Below are positions 1 to 11,684 of a stretch of 62,000 bases of DNA, in pieces (position 1 is the stretch's first letter; the number at the start of each line of letters is the position of its first letter). The notes beneath the pieces are model-generated. The model did not search any database. It was not told where the DNA came from and was given only the letters and a program-made list of their open reading frames with translations. The position numbers and the translations under genes were made by a program. Source of the stretch: Cryptomeria japonica (Eukaryota; Streptophyta; Pinopsida; Cupressales; Cupressaceae); contig NC_081414.1 in the NCBI RefSeq assembly GCF_030272615.1, positions 818,288,396 through 818,350,395 on the forward strand, given 5' to 3'.

Positions 1-71
1 GATGTCTTTTCATGTTTTTGTCCTTTTTGTTCTTTCTGGTTTTTGTTGTTTATGGGCGTGCCCTAGAAATC

Positions 72-350
72 CACCCCGGAGTTCCGGGTTTCTTGTTCCA
101 TCCCAACCCGGAACCCCAGATCCCCGGAGTTCTGGATTTTTCCTTCCATCCCACCCCGGATCCCCGAAGTTCCGAGTTTTGCCTTCCATCACACCCTAGA
201 ACCCCAGATCCCTAGAGTTCTGGGTTTTGCCTTCCATCCCACCCCAGATCCTCAAAGTTCCGGGTTTTGCCTTCCAAATATGGAGCCTGAAACCCCAAAG
301 TTACGAGCCCTTTTCCTTTTTTGCTTACTCCGGGACCCCGGAACCCCGAA
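72..350 (+). repeat. GC-rich ~46 bp tandem block in the 5' LTR
   Basis: About five or six degenerate units with the core CCCGGA...CCCCGGAG...TTCC stand out against AT-rich surroundings. The same block lies at 13440-13680 in the 3' LTR. It lies in what would be the transcribed leader, downstream of the LTR TATA box. Reading frames in all registers here (for example 2-215) are by-products of the repeat and are not called as genes. Confidence 0.75.
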
Positions 351-427
351 GTCCTGAAGTGGATCAAGAATTATGTTTAATATTGAGGACTAAAATTTGT
401 GCTTTGCCTACAGGTTACAGTGGTTAG

Positions 428-3400
428 ATGGACTCATCCGCCAACAAGAGAGGTAAAGAAATTGACGGACTTCCAGCCACCATGAAGTACCAATATCAAG
501 GACAAGTTCATTTTTTGAAACTAGACGATCAAATTAGATGGGTCATGAACACCGAAGTGGGACACATAGAGATTGGGGATATTACAACCCAATTAGATAA
601 ACCTAACCTAGATGCTCTCCACTGAAGAATAAATAGGTCAGGTCTTGTGGAAGCTACTGTATTCCCAAAGTCCCTTCAAGCACCTGAGTTTATAATGACC
701 ATCGCTCCATTCTACAATCCAGAGACAAGAAAGTGTATGGATGCACATGGAAAAACTATTATTGACTTGTCACAGGATATGCTAGGGTTCATCTTCGGAA
801 TCCCGACTAGGGAAGAGGCATTCTTATTAATAGAAGAAGAGGCCTTGAAAACATGGAACGAGAAGGTGTCAGCTAGCAAAAGACACATGAATACCAACTA
901 GTTGGAAGAGGAGAGGAAAACAGGGCTCAAGGCTACAGAGATCCTAAGGGCAGACTTCAAAGAGCCTCAAAGGGACTTGATCATCATGCTTAGCAGGGCC
1001 TTCGGCAAGCCTGACTACAAGCATTTCCACCCTTGGATGTTCTAATTTATGAGTACCATATTGATAGGAAAGCAATACTTTGATTGGCCGCAAATCCTTT
1101 CGGATAACATTTGTAAGTAGATGAAGGAGGTGCAGCACACCCAGAAATTCTTTTTCACATCCTATGTCATTTGGGTAGCTTCCAGAGCCGGAAAGTTTCC
1201 AGGCCTACAGGTAGAAGGTCAGCTAGGAGAGAAGGAGGGGCAGAAGAAGATATGGGAATATTATTCCCAGCTCACTCTAACAAATGCAAAGACACACTTT
1301 AAGAGGGTTAATGATGCTTTCATCTTCCCTATAATCATTAAGTTGACTGGAGACACAGGATATCGGATAAGCCCAGAAGCCATGGCTATCACCCAGGAGT
1401 GGGAGTGTTGGTTCATCCAAAACCCACGTTCCACTTACATCACAGTTAGTGGATTCATAGGGAATCCAATGTTGTTGCCTCGTTCTTGCAATGATAGGGT
1501 AATCCTACTGGAATATGTGAGACAAATTCTTGGTCTCCAATCACTGCTATCTTCTAAACATAAAACAGGTATTGACTTCTCAGTGTCCATTGGGTACTTC
1601 TCTTGTTCTAAAATACAAGTGGCAAAATTGGCCGAGCAAGAGCTTCAGGATTTGAACCTAAAAGAATATAATCATATTAGGGAATTTTATGATCCCTACA
1701 GGAAACTTAAGCAAGCTATGCCTAAGGAATATGAGGGGCATACGCCCAGCTTGGAAGACTTTTGGGCCAACTTGCAGGACAGTTTCGAAGTTAGGAAGAA
1801 GAATTACAACAGGTTGTCTATGCCCCAGGTTAAAGACTTTGGTATTGAGACTAACCTCCCTAAAGACCTGAGGGATGATGGAGAGTTACTCGATCCAATT
1901 TATAAAGAATCAGGGATAGAAAAGAGGCCCCTCTCCCTAGTGAAATGGTCTGCAAGCGAAGATACAGATATGGAGAAGGTCTCCCAAGTAGTCATCAATA
2001 GGACTAAGCAATGGTTAAGCTAGAGGGTCAGACCCAGTGCATCAAAAACAAAACAAAAAGAATGCACCTCAGGGGTGCCGCAGTCAAGAGGCCATAAAGA
2101 GTATGCTCGAATAATGAGGTCAGCTTCAAGACAGAATACCTCCACTAACCCAGGTGAGGAGGACAAGTCTCAGGAAAGAACTGAGGACTTGCTAAGGAAA
2201 CTCAAAGAAAAGATGGAGTCTGAAATACTATAGAAAGTTGCAGACCTAGGGGTGACCGATGGCCTAAGCGTCATTCCACTTGCAAGAGTTCTCCCACCAA
2301 GGACTTCTATAGGCCACACTGGAGGAGAAGATACTCAAGAACAATAAGAGAACCCAAAAGCCACCAAGGAGGTACCTGCTCAGCCACCCTCCATAGGTAC
2401 AACAAGTCCTTCAGGCATCGCTGCTCCCCCACCACCATTTGTTAATGTATCCATAGGGCAGCCCGGAGTGGAAGCTTTTACATCCACTATTGAAAAAGTG
2501 AAAATTAGAAACGTCGAGTCTAACTCTGACCAGGAGGAAGAGGATCTCGACCAACAATACCCTCTAGGTAGTGAGCAAGAAGGAGGTGAAGCAGAGGATA
2601 TCCTGAATGAAAGGTTGATTCTAACTCCTCAAGACCAAGAAGACTTTCTTAAGGATATAGAATTTGGGAAAACAGAGATGGACCTAGGGAATGAAGAAAT
2701 GGCATTCAATGAGGAAGTTAGTGGTAAGCTAGGAGAGTTACACAAACAACAAGATCTCCAAGCTAACTTAGCCCGCCAAATTTCATCATTCCAGGTTCTT
2801 GGCCAAATGGGAGCTGAAGCAGAGGAGCAAGTAGAGGAGCAGGCAGAGGTGCATGTAATAACTACTGAGATTGTATCACATCAAGGTGATAAAGCTGAGG
2901 ATATACCACAATGGTTAGAGTTTACCTTTGAGAAGAAAAAGAGAAAAGCGGAGCTTCCCAAGGTTACTCTACAACAAGCAATCATTGAGGAACCACCAAA
3001 GATTAGGAAGTTGAAGACGGTTCACAACCTATCAAAAACTAGTTCCAGTGAAGTGATTGCAGATGTGGCGGTTCCATCGCAAGCCGAAGGACAAGCTTCT
3101 CCCAAATACCAAGTATCATAGGTAAACCTAGGTAAGCAAACCAAGTGGGGAGAGTTAGATACCTTGGAGCTAGCCACAAGCATTGTTAGAGGGCATGTGG
3201 AAAAGGAGCATAGTTCAAATGTAGAACTTAAAGCACAGCTTGGGCAGTATAAACATCTCTTGGTAGAAATGTGCAAACCTTTGGACTCCTGTAGGACAGA
3301 TGACCTGCCTTCAACCTCATCCTTGCCAAAAGGAGATGTAAAGGCACTATTAGAGGTGAGACGAGTAGCTGTGGCCGCTAAGTCTTGGACTCAAATGAAT

Positions 3401-4054
3401 GCTGCCAAAATTAGTTTGTTTTTACAGGACACGATGGAAATATACCGTAAAGTGGTACAGGCAGGTGGAGATTTGGCAGCTTGTTCCACACACTGGGAAT
3501 GGAAGGAAAACACCTTTAATAAACAGCTCCGAATTTTGAAAAAGATACTAAAGTTAGGAGAGGACCTAATAATAAAAGAAGATCTCTTGGGAGGAGATAG
3601 TTGTGAGAATTTACATTCCTATATTTACATTTTGGAGATGAAGGTAGAGATGTATCAGCAATATGTCAAAGAGATGACTAATATTCGGGACCCTCTTCTC
3701 AGAGAGATTTTGTCATATGAAGATTTTGTAATGAATATACTAGGGCCTTTTGGCCTCGGAATGGCGGATACTAGAATAATTGACCAGCAGCAAGTTTTGA
3801 ATCAATGGGATGCATATGAGGCACAAAACTTAGGACTTGCTACCCAGTTTGATGTTGCCCTTATGGATAGATACACACAGCTGATTACGCAGTGTCAGGA
3901 GGTGGCAGATACGGTAAAGGAATTAGAGGAACAAGGAGTACATGCAAAGGAGACTTTGAAGAAGTATAAATTTAGAATCAAGCATGTAGCTAATCCGCCA
4001 GTTCAAGCAGTTGCATGCATAATTGAAAATTATAAGGCATTTACCAAGAAATAA
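428..4054 (+). pseudogene. Reading frame carried inside the 5' LTR, broken copy
   Basis: Open segments at 428-625, 647-901, 1121-2023, 2468-3121 and 3164-4054 follow one another in the + sense and match the 3' LTR copy segment by segment, so they are pieces of one ancestral frame of roughly 1,150-1,200 codons. The first ATG at 428 lies 14 bases after an acceptor-like pyrimidine-rich CAG (411-413). The N-terminal third has a globular look, with a stretch around 770-800 ending in a GIP motif that recalls plant mobile-domain or 'putative plant transposon protein' domains; this is a weak resemblance. A very acidic section follows (about 2500-2620, EEEDLD), and a helical, Gln/Glu/Lys-rich C-terminus. 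The final stop at 4052-4054 overlaps AATAAA signals. No gag, pol or env domain is recognisable. Function unknown. Confidence 0.7.
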
Positions 4055-4059
4055 ATAAA
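4050..4059 (+). terminator. Possible poly(A) signals after the LTR reading frame
   Basis: Two overlapping AATAAA motifs (4050-4055 and 4054-4059) coincide with the stop codon of the LTR reading frame. Together with the TATA box in the other LTR copy they could make the LTR a self-contained transcription unit. Inference only; AATAAA is common in AT-rich DNA. Confidence 0.35.
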
Positions 4060-5099
4060 AAAAAGCTAGGCACACAATTGCTAAAGATAGCAAAGCTTTT
4101 TCTTGATTTTTTTAAACTGCTCTTCTTACTCAAAGTTCCAATTTTCAAAATCCTGCATGGTTATGAAAACATGGCTCACCCAGCATGGTCTTCATAATGC
4201 TCATACAGCGTCCATTTCGTAGTTGTTAAGTGGAGTGTCCAGGTAGAAACTTGCGAGTTAACTGTGACTCCTAATTTTTAGTTCTTAATTTAGGGTAGAA
4301 TTATTTCCTAAACAATAGGGTGAAAAACTTCTATAAATTGAGAAGTTGATTTCATTTGTAAGGGTCCCCAAATTGATGATTTGTGGCCCACTTAGAGATT
4401 TTAGAGATTTTTGCAGATTGTTAAGAAGTTTGAGTTATTTTTGCTATACATTCATGGAGATTAATATGAAAAACAGCTTGTAAATTGCCTGATTTACATC
4501 TATATTCTACCAAATTGTTCTATGTAATTGGTAACGTCTATTATTTTGAGTTAGCAACGTGGTAATATTTTTGTCTATTATGATATGAACCATATTACGC
4601 ATGTCAGTGGTGTATGGGAACTACTGTGATAGGCCATATTGTTGATGATTCTATGTCCACAAATTTGTGAAATTGATGATTTTTGTAGGTTTTATGGAAG
4701 TCTGTTGTTGAATGCTAACTTGGATAATATTTGATAATTGCTCAAATTGCAGGGAACTAATTGAATAGTTTATTGAGTTGACATCGTATTGATTTTTCAT
4801 TGTTATTTTCTTGTTTCCCTTATGCTTCGCATTTTATTTCCCCAGAGAGTCTTAAATCATAAAATACAAAAAAAAAAGGAAGTACAATTGTTCGTAAATC
4901 AGTGAGATTTAGTTCCAACTAGCAGGCCCCTTTACAGGTATAACCACATCAGCCATTGAGTTATCCATCACCATCGAGACCCGACTATAGAGACCTTGGG
5001 GTAGTGAGTTCTTCCAAACCCATTACTTTTCAGGAGAGGTGGTGAGTGTTCCCATAAACTACCTGACTGTTGGTGGGTGTGTCAAAACACTCATCAACA
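4060..5099 (+). other. Noncoding 3' part of the 5' LTR
   Basis: AT-rich, no reading frame of note, and colinear with 17371-18414. A short A-run (4868-4878) precedes a more complex last 200 bases that end in TCAACA. I see no further structure. Confidence 0.6.
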
Positions 5100-5104
5100 G
5101 AAAC

Positions 5105-5123
5105 TAGCGCTAGAAGGAGGGCC
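5105..5123 (+). promoter_or_regulatory. Primer-binding site, mutated
   Basis: TAGCGCTAGAAGGAGGGCC starts six bases after the LTR end. An LTR-element PBS normally starts TGG (complement of tRNA CCA); here it reads TAG, one G-to-A change away. I did not assign the tRNA. Confidence 0.55.
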
Positions 5124-5228
5124 TAGGCTACACCCCTCATAAGTGAATCACATTTGGTATTTCTAGGTAATTGATGTATTAAGCTGGATCGTATATCATC
5201 TTTTTCTTCTGAGAGATTCCAGCGAGTC

Positions 5229-6640
5229 TTGAGGAGTGGTTCTTCATCGTCTGATTCAGTTGAATTAGGACCTGCCATCCTCACCAGTTCAGTCATCCAT
5301 ACCCAACATAAGAGACCAACTGATCCCCAGTCCTCAACCTATCGCTGCACCTTTCATAACTCAACATTCACCATTATTACCTTTGATGGCTTACTTCAAC
5401 CAAGACACTACACCGCTAGGAACCATACCAAGGGGTATACATGACCTACCTAGAAACCCTGACAAATTTTGCAGCAAATTTTACTTTCTAGGCGGACGAA
5501 CGGCTGATGAACATATTGAAGTATTCAAAGATGTGGTTGTTCGTAATCATATTGAACACCAAGATGTAGTATGTAGACTCTTCCCATATTCACTTGGGGA
5601 GAATGAATACAATTGGTACTTAACCCTACCTACAAACTCCATCATAGGTTGGGATCTTTTGGAGAAGGCCTTCATTGATCAATTCCGAGTGTACATAGAC
5701 CCCAGGTCATTATACCATCAGTTCGCTTCTCTTAAGAAATTGCCAAATGAGCCATTAATGAATTTTAATACTAACTTCCAAAGGGCATTCAAGAGGTTGT
5801 AGGCCCATTACCAGGTAGCACCTAATGTAGCCATCGACTCATATCTGAGAGCTATTGACCCTTGGACTGCTATGTTCATTAAAAAGAGTGTTCCTCAAGA
5901 TCAAAGGGATACTTTAGTGAAAGTCTTCACATTAGCAATTAGCTGAACTAGGAGTTGAATCAAACCCCACGAGGGATCGGATAAAATTTAACCACAAGGG
6001 TGAATCAAGGAAATTACAATCAACTCCCAGGTATACCCTCATCTTTACCTGTCGGTGCCCCAACAATGAACCCCATCCCAATTTATGCACCCCAACCTTA
6101 GGCAAGTCAATAATTCGCAACTCAAGCATCGACTTGGCAAAATGGTACCAATAACATTCCCACTCAAACGTAGTACGCTGGTCAACCGCAAGCCGAAAAT
6201 CAACAATTTGACAATATGCATTCGACAAACCAACTTCCAACTACGGTGCCTAAGAATCAAGGATCCCATATATCTGCTGAAGTAGAGGCCTTGAAGAAAA
6301 TGATCTCGTAGGTTACTTCAGACTTGAGCCAGCTAAAGCTGAATCCACCAGGAGGGTATAATCAATCTCAATCATATAATAATCAATGAAACTACAATAA
6401 CCAGAACCAAAATCAAAGGTACAATAATAAACCTTATAATAGGCAATGGAATATGGGTCCGAATAACGGTGGGGTGAACCATGACCACCCGGATGCACGG
6501 GATAACCCAAACCACACACAAAGTGTTAACCTTGCTGATATGAATCTACTAACAAATTGGTGTAGGTTGCATGACACGGCTTCCCATTCTGAGGTTAATT
6601 GTGCACAGTTCGAGAAAATCATAAGAATTGCTCAAGCTGA
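5229..6640 (+). pseudogene. gag of the Tat-type element, broken
   Basis: The capsid-type retrotransposon gag region is clearest at 5383-5802 (for example the motif FIDQFR and the surrounding helical pattern). A frame change separates it from 6453 onward, which then continues open into pol. A Q/N-rich stretch (about 6350-6500) is followed by a zinc-knuckle-like motif, CRLHDTASHSEVNC, at about 6560-6610 with spacing C-x2-H-x4-H-x4-C, a variant of the usual CCHC. Gag would package the element RNA in cytoplasmic particles. Stops at 5800 and between 5803 and 6450 show the copy is dead. Confidence 0.75.
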
Positions 6641-7517
6641 CTCTCAGCCCAAAGATTGTTCCAATGATGAACCAAATAAGGTTAATACTGCTATGTTGGT
6701 TGATACTTTCCTATGTAAAGAGTTTCAAGCTGAAGCCGATGGTGAACCATGCGTATACGATGCTCAGGCCTTTCAGACCAGGAACAACTATAATCTTATA
6801 AGTCAAGGCAAGGCTCTGTTAATAGAGCCACCTCCCCTGACGGGCAGGTTTGTACCCCCGGACGCTAATGCGAGCAACAATCCTCGTCCACCTCCATCTT
6901 TCCAAGGAATGTGCCCTAAACAAGTTCAGGTGCAAGATTATGTTCTGAAAGGATCATTTGATGTTACTAAAGAGATGGAAAGGACTGCCACTACTATGTC
7001 CTTAATGGAAGTATTGAGATATTGCCCTGAACAGAAGAAGGCTCTCCTTAGGAAGTTGGAGATGTTAGAATCACAGAGTAATGAGGTTAAGATGGCAGAT
7101 TTTAATGAAGTTAACACTAACGTTAGTAATGATGCAATAGAAAATCCACCATTTTTACTAAGTTTGAAGATTTGTGGCAAGAATTTACATAACTGTTTGG
7201 TGGACTCGGGAGCTTCAGGAAACATGATGCCTTACTCTATATGCCAACAACTTGGACTTCAACCAGTACGTGCAAATAGTAAGGTAGTACAATTAGACAA
7301 AACAGAGGTTAATATCATTGGGGAATTGAAAGATATATATATCCAGTTAGGCACTGATCCTCGAATATCTCATTATATTGACATTCAAGTGGTGGATATT
7401 CCAGAAGTATATGGAATGCTTCTCAGTAGAGATTGGTCCAAGACATTGGGAGGATATTTCTCAACTTGTTTTACGTATTTATGGCTTCCTTGGAAAGGGG
7501 TGAGCAACCATATCTGA
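6641..7517 (+). pseudogene. Aspartic protease region of the Tat-type element
   Basis: Same frame as the preceding gag end. The retropepsin active-site motif LVDSGASGNMMP lies at about 7195-7230. A second motif, LLSRDWSKTLGG (about 7420-7455), is the Tat/Athila version of the downstream 'GRDW' box. The protease would cut the gag-pol polyprotein. The frame stops at 7515-7517 with TGA and resumes in the same frame. Confidence 0.8.
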
Positions 7518-7535
7518 ATTGATAGTGAGCCTAAA

Positions 7536-8147
7536 TTGAAGAAATTGGTCACGGATTATGGTGCTCTTAATGAAGTGGCATTTGCTGAGGTAAGCCCAGG
7601 GGTTTACAGAGTCAATGAGATTCTTACTTTTTATGCACCAACCCCGCTTCAACCATCTCCAGCCGACAAGACCGCATATAGAGGGCGGGTCAAAGAGTTC
7701 GTTACAGTAGTACAATAAGGAATGTGCGTATTAGGAAATACTATGAAGATACAAGAGTTGCTACTACCAAAGTGGTGTCAGATACACCATGAGGAACACT
7801 CAAAAGTTTCATGCATCCCATGTCAAAATGAGATCACAAAGTTAATGAATCTGGTTCCGTTAGAAGAAGATGGTCATACCAATAATATGGGGGAAGTTCA
7901 AGGTGTCGGATTAGAGTCTCAGACAATCAAGCCCGTAGACAAGATTACCATACCTAAAGAGTACAACCACGAGGTTCTTGCAGTTAAGGTTGTTAGAAAG
8001 GAAGAAGGAGATGTTCCTCTGGAGCTTAAGAAGGAAGAAACACAATCCAAATTTCAACCTCAATCTGAACAAAAGGTTGTTTCAAATATAATTGAAGAGC
8101 TTATACAACCAGGGATTGAAAAAATTCAATTCTCACAAAGTCTTTAG
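7536..8147 (+). pseudogene. Spacer region of pol between protease and archaeal-type RNase H
   Basis: Two open segments (7536-7718, 7722-8147) are in the same frame as the protease and the following RNase H, split only by TAA and TAG. The second is charged (Glu/Lys-rich) and low in hydrophobic content, consistent with a linker. I recognise no domain. Confidence 0.5.
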
Positions 8148-8198
8148 CTTGAGGAGCAACAATCCTCTCTGAGATCTAACCTCAGCATTGACCCAAAG

Positions 8199-8610
8199 GT
8201 GAAAAATACGAAGAAACCAAAAGATGAAATATGGTTTTTGAAGTTTGATGGGTCAAGATCCAAACAAGGTAGCAGAGCAAGTGTAGAGTTAACCAACCCA
8301 AAAGGGAAAACCCTTTTAGCTTCTTATCGACTTCAATTCCCTTGTACTAATAACGTAACGGAGTATGAAGCTTTAATTAGAGGATTACTTTTCGCTCATA
8401 AGAAATGAGCAAAGTGTTTAAAGGTGCAAGGAGATTCAGAGTTGGTGGTTAAACAAGTGTGAAGCCAATACGCATGCCATGACAAGAGGTTAGCAGCATA
8501 TTGGAATAGAGTGTGGGATCTGATTGAAGATTTCGAGGCTTTTGACATTCAACTGGTACCTAGGAAAGTAAATGGAATACCCGATGCGTTGGCTGTAATT
8601 GCTAGTACAT
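8199..8610 (+). pseudogene. Archaeal-type RNase H domain placed before RT
   Basis: The frame opens with FLKFDGSRSKQGSRA at about 8233-8277, then TNNVTEYEALIRGL (about 8350-8391), GDSELVVKQV (about 8432-8461) and GIPDALA near 8573-8593. These give the D, E, D, D acidic set of an RNase H and the pattern of the archaeal-type RNase H that Tat elements acquired. In-frame TGA codons occur at 8406 and about 8460. The domain would degrade RNA in RNA:DNA hybrids during reverse transcription. Its position upstream of RT is unlike the better-known Ogre/Retand order, where it follows the resident RNase H. Confidence 0.78.
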
Positions 8611-9860
8611 TAGAACCAATAAGCCAATCCCCTTTAAAGAATTTTTCGGTGGAATTAATCTCTACACCTGCGGTGCCTGATAATATCAAACATTTCCAAG
8701 TTTTCCTAGACGATGCCCATATCTTAGCTTTTCTTGCCAATTTGGGGGCTTTTGAAGATCAAATTATTGATGAGGAAGATAAATTGGATGATTTCAATAA
8801 CGAAGGTAACGTGGATATTTTGGATTTGCCAACCAATGTTATTCCTAAAGGGATGGTCACCTTGGAGATACTTTTTGATTCAAACCCAAGAGTAAAAGAG
8901 AGATTAACAACCAACTCGGATGCTGGAAAATATGAGCCTCATAATATTGGTCCTGAAGGACAAGAGAAAATTGTTTATATTGGGAAGATTTGCACTCAAG
9001 GTGAAAGAGAAAAGCTGATACAGATCTTGAAAGAATTCATCGATGTAATAGCATGGGGGTATGAAGATTTAAAGACATTCGATACAATGATTATCACTCA
9101 TGTGATTCCCCTAAAGCCAAACATAAAACCCTTCAGGCAAAAAAAACATCCTATCAATGCACTGATAGAACCTTTGATCTTCAAGGAAGTGCAAAAGTTA
9201 CTTTCCGCTAAGATAATTTTTCCAGTACGACATTCTACTTGGGTTGCTAATTTGGTACCGGTATGGAAAAAGAATGGAGAAATATGGCTTTGCGTGGATT
9301 TTTGCAATCTCAACAAAGCTTCTGAGAAAGATAATCACCCACTTCGTTCTTTGGATGAAGTATTACAAATTGTGAATGGTTCACAAATGATGTCATTTTT
9401 AGACGATTATTCAGGATATAACCAAGTGCTGGTAAATTATGAAGATCGTATGAAGATGACATTTACAACGAAGTGGGGAACATATGCGTATAAAAGAATG
9501 CCATTTGGATTGATTAATGCTGGGGCAACCTTCCAGCGAGCAATGGACACAGCATTCAAAGAACTAATTGGAAAATGCATTATTATTTACATGGATGATT
9601 TAATGATATTTTCTAAGATCAGAGAAGATCACCCAAACCACCTCATAAAGGTGTTAGAGAGGTGTAGGAGATATGGGATTTCCCTTAATCCCAAGAAATG
9701 TGTGTTTGGAGTGGCTGAAGGAAAGTTACTCGGCCACGTAATTTCTGAGAGGGGGATCTCTATAGACCCAGATCGGGTAGAAGCATTATTAAAAATACAA
9801 ATGCCCGGTAGTAAAAAAGAGATGAGATCTTTCTTCAGAAAGATCAATTTTGTAAGAAAA
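8611..9860 (+). pseudogene. Reverse transcriptase domain of the Tat-type element
   Basis: Open from 8511 to 10283 in the same frame as the archaeal-type RNase H. The motif series of Ty3/gypsy RT is present: the substrate-binding region with VWKKNGEIWLCVDF (about 9261-9302), FLDDYSGYNQVLV (about 9397-9435), MPFGLINAGATFQRAMD (about 9500-9550) and the catalytic YMDD at 9588-9599. The two catalytic aspartates are intact. The domain copies element RNA into DNA. This is the best-preserved part of the polyprotein. Confidence 0.92.
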
Positions 9861-9899
9861 TTCATTACTGGGTTTGCAGAAATAGTCAAGTGTTTGAAT

Positions 9900-10283
9900 G
9901 AAATGATGAAGAAGGATGCTAAGGTTGAATGGACAACTGAAGCAAAAGAGGCTTTCGTCCAGATCAAGAAATCCATCGCCGAAGCCCCTGTACTAACTAG
10001 CCCAGATTACACACTGACGTTTTACATATATTCTTTTGCTTCACTACACTCAGGAGAAGTTGTTTTGACGCAGAGGCAAGTAGGAGATGAGAAGCCTATT
10101 GTATTTATGAGTTCTCCTTTCAAAAGAACTAAGATCAGATATTCTGCTCTTGAAAAAAAGGCATTTGCATTAGTAAGAGGGGTAAAGAAGTTTAGACATT
10201 ACATCCTGAGGAGTAAAATTTATGTGATCGTTCCTGACCAAGCAGTAAAGTCACTACTCATGCAGTCTGAACTTGGAGAATGA
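9900..10283 (+). pseudogene. Resident RNase H domain, first catalytic Asp missing
   Basis: It follows RT directly in frame. The position that normally reads xDAS is YIYSFASLHSGEVVLTQ (about 10024-10075), so the first catalytic Asp is absent. The second acidic position (SALEKKAFALV, about 10145-10178) is kept. The open frame ends at TGA 10281-10283; the text continues in frame with two more stops to about 10400. Loss of catalysis in the resident domain fits transfer of the activity to the archaeal-type RNase H at 8199. Confidence 0.75.
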
Positions 10284-10535
10284 TGAGGGAAATGGATGGC
10301 GATATTACAAGAATTTGACTTAGAGATGCATCCAATGAAATTAGTCTGAGGCCAAGGATTATCTCAGGCCATGGTGACCGACATCCCTCAAATCTAGTGC
10401 CAACAATATACATTGAAGTCATTCACTCGGGACCCTTGGTACACAGATTTGGTATTTGTATTATTGAATAATAGGTGTCTTGAGGGATTGACAACTACAC
10501 AAAGATGAGCATTAAGACTCAAGAGTGCTAATTAT

Positions 10536-11684
10536 ATGATCAAGGATTTAGCACTCTACAGAAAAAATTATGAGGGTATTTACCTTCGGTGTCTTGATCA
10601 CCAAGAAGCTCACAATATGATTGAGGAATTTCATGAGAAATATGGTACAGGTCATGGGTCAGCTGATGCCACTGCACATCAAATTTTGAAGGCTAGATAT
10701 TATTGGCCTAGCATATTTAAGGATACTCATGAACATGTCCGACATTGCCATACGTGTCAACCTGCAGCCTCCAGAGAAAGAAATCCTGCTATGCCTCTCC
10801 AACTAGTGTTTGAGGTAAGACCTTTTGCTCAATGGGCTTTGGATTTTGTAGGAGTTATTAACCCTAATTCATCTACAGGTCATAAGTTTATTCTTACAGC
10901 AATAGATTATCGTACCCGGTGGACGAAAGCCATAGCCTACCGCAATACTACTGCTGAGGTAGTCCTGAAATTTATTGAAGAGCATATCATCACCAAGTTT
11001 GGTATGTCATTCGCTCTGGTATGTGATAATGGTCCTGCTTTTACTTCTGCATAGTTGATGCAATGGTCATACCAATATAAAGTGATATTGAAAATTTCAT
11101 CCAACTATTACCCGCAAGGAAAGGGGGTAGCTGAATCCACAAACAAGAACATCCTAGATGTCATCAAGAAGCTACTCAAGAAAAATCCCAGGGATTGGCA
11201 TAATCAATTAAGATATGCCTTGTGGGCTGATCGAACAAGAATAAAAACCACCCTGGGAACTTCTCCATACTACCTTGTTTATGGCCAGACCCCTATTTTC
11301 CCAATTAACTTGCAAATATCGGTCCTCCAATTAATGAAAGAACTTGATATTGAGGATTAGGTAGAGGTTCGCCTCTTAAAATTGTTAAGACTTGATGAAA
11401 AAAGAATTAATACGCTACAACACTTTGCCAAGCACCAAGCTGTTGTTAAGCGATGGTTTGATAAAAGACCTAAGGTGAAAGATTTTCGGATCTCTGACCT
11501 AGTCTTGTTATGGGACAAGGCCAAGGAAAAGAAAGGTGATCATCACAAGTTTGAAAGGTTGTGTTTAGGTCCTTACCAAATAGCTGAAATTCTAAGCGAG
11601 AACACTTTTAGGTTGAGCTCATTGACTGGAGAACTAGTACCATTGCCTGTCAATGGTCAGTTCCTTAAGCACTACTTTGATTAA
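10536..11684 (+). pseudogene. Integrase of the Tat-type element
   Basis: Three same-frame segments (10536-11054, 11055-11360, 11382-11684) are split by TAG codons at 11052 and 11358. An HHCC zinc module is visible (HQEAHNMIEEFH ... CHTC, about 10599-10755). Core acidic residues occur at WALDFVGV (about 10836-10860), CDNGPAFTS (about 11022-11049) and GVAESTNKN (about 11128-11154). The C-terminal part has LGPYQIAEI (about 11565-11592), the GPY-type module. The true stop is TAA at 11682-11684. The enzyme would insert the DNA copy into the genome. Confidence 0.88.

Larger units (their letters stand above)
1..5099 (+). repeat. 5' LTR (partial) of the Tat-type element
   Basis: The sequence matches 13375-18414 through the GC-rich repeat block, the internal reading frame and the AT-rich 3' part. 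It ends at the CA at 5098-5099, where similarity to the other copy stops. The part of the LTR corresponding to the TATA box of the other copy (13203) lies left of the window. LTRs this long are known in Ogre/Tat relatives; a 3.6 kb reading frame inside one is the unusual point. Confidence 0.87.

Noticed and set aside
2-427. Several overlapping Pro/Ser-rich reading frames, also at 12706-13218 and 13322-13698
   Set aside because: They exist in several frames and both strands of the GC-rich tandem blocks; they are repeat by-products, not genes.
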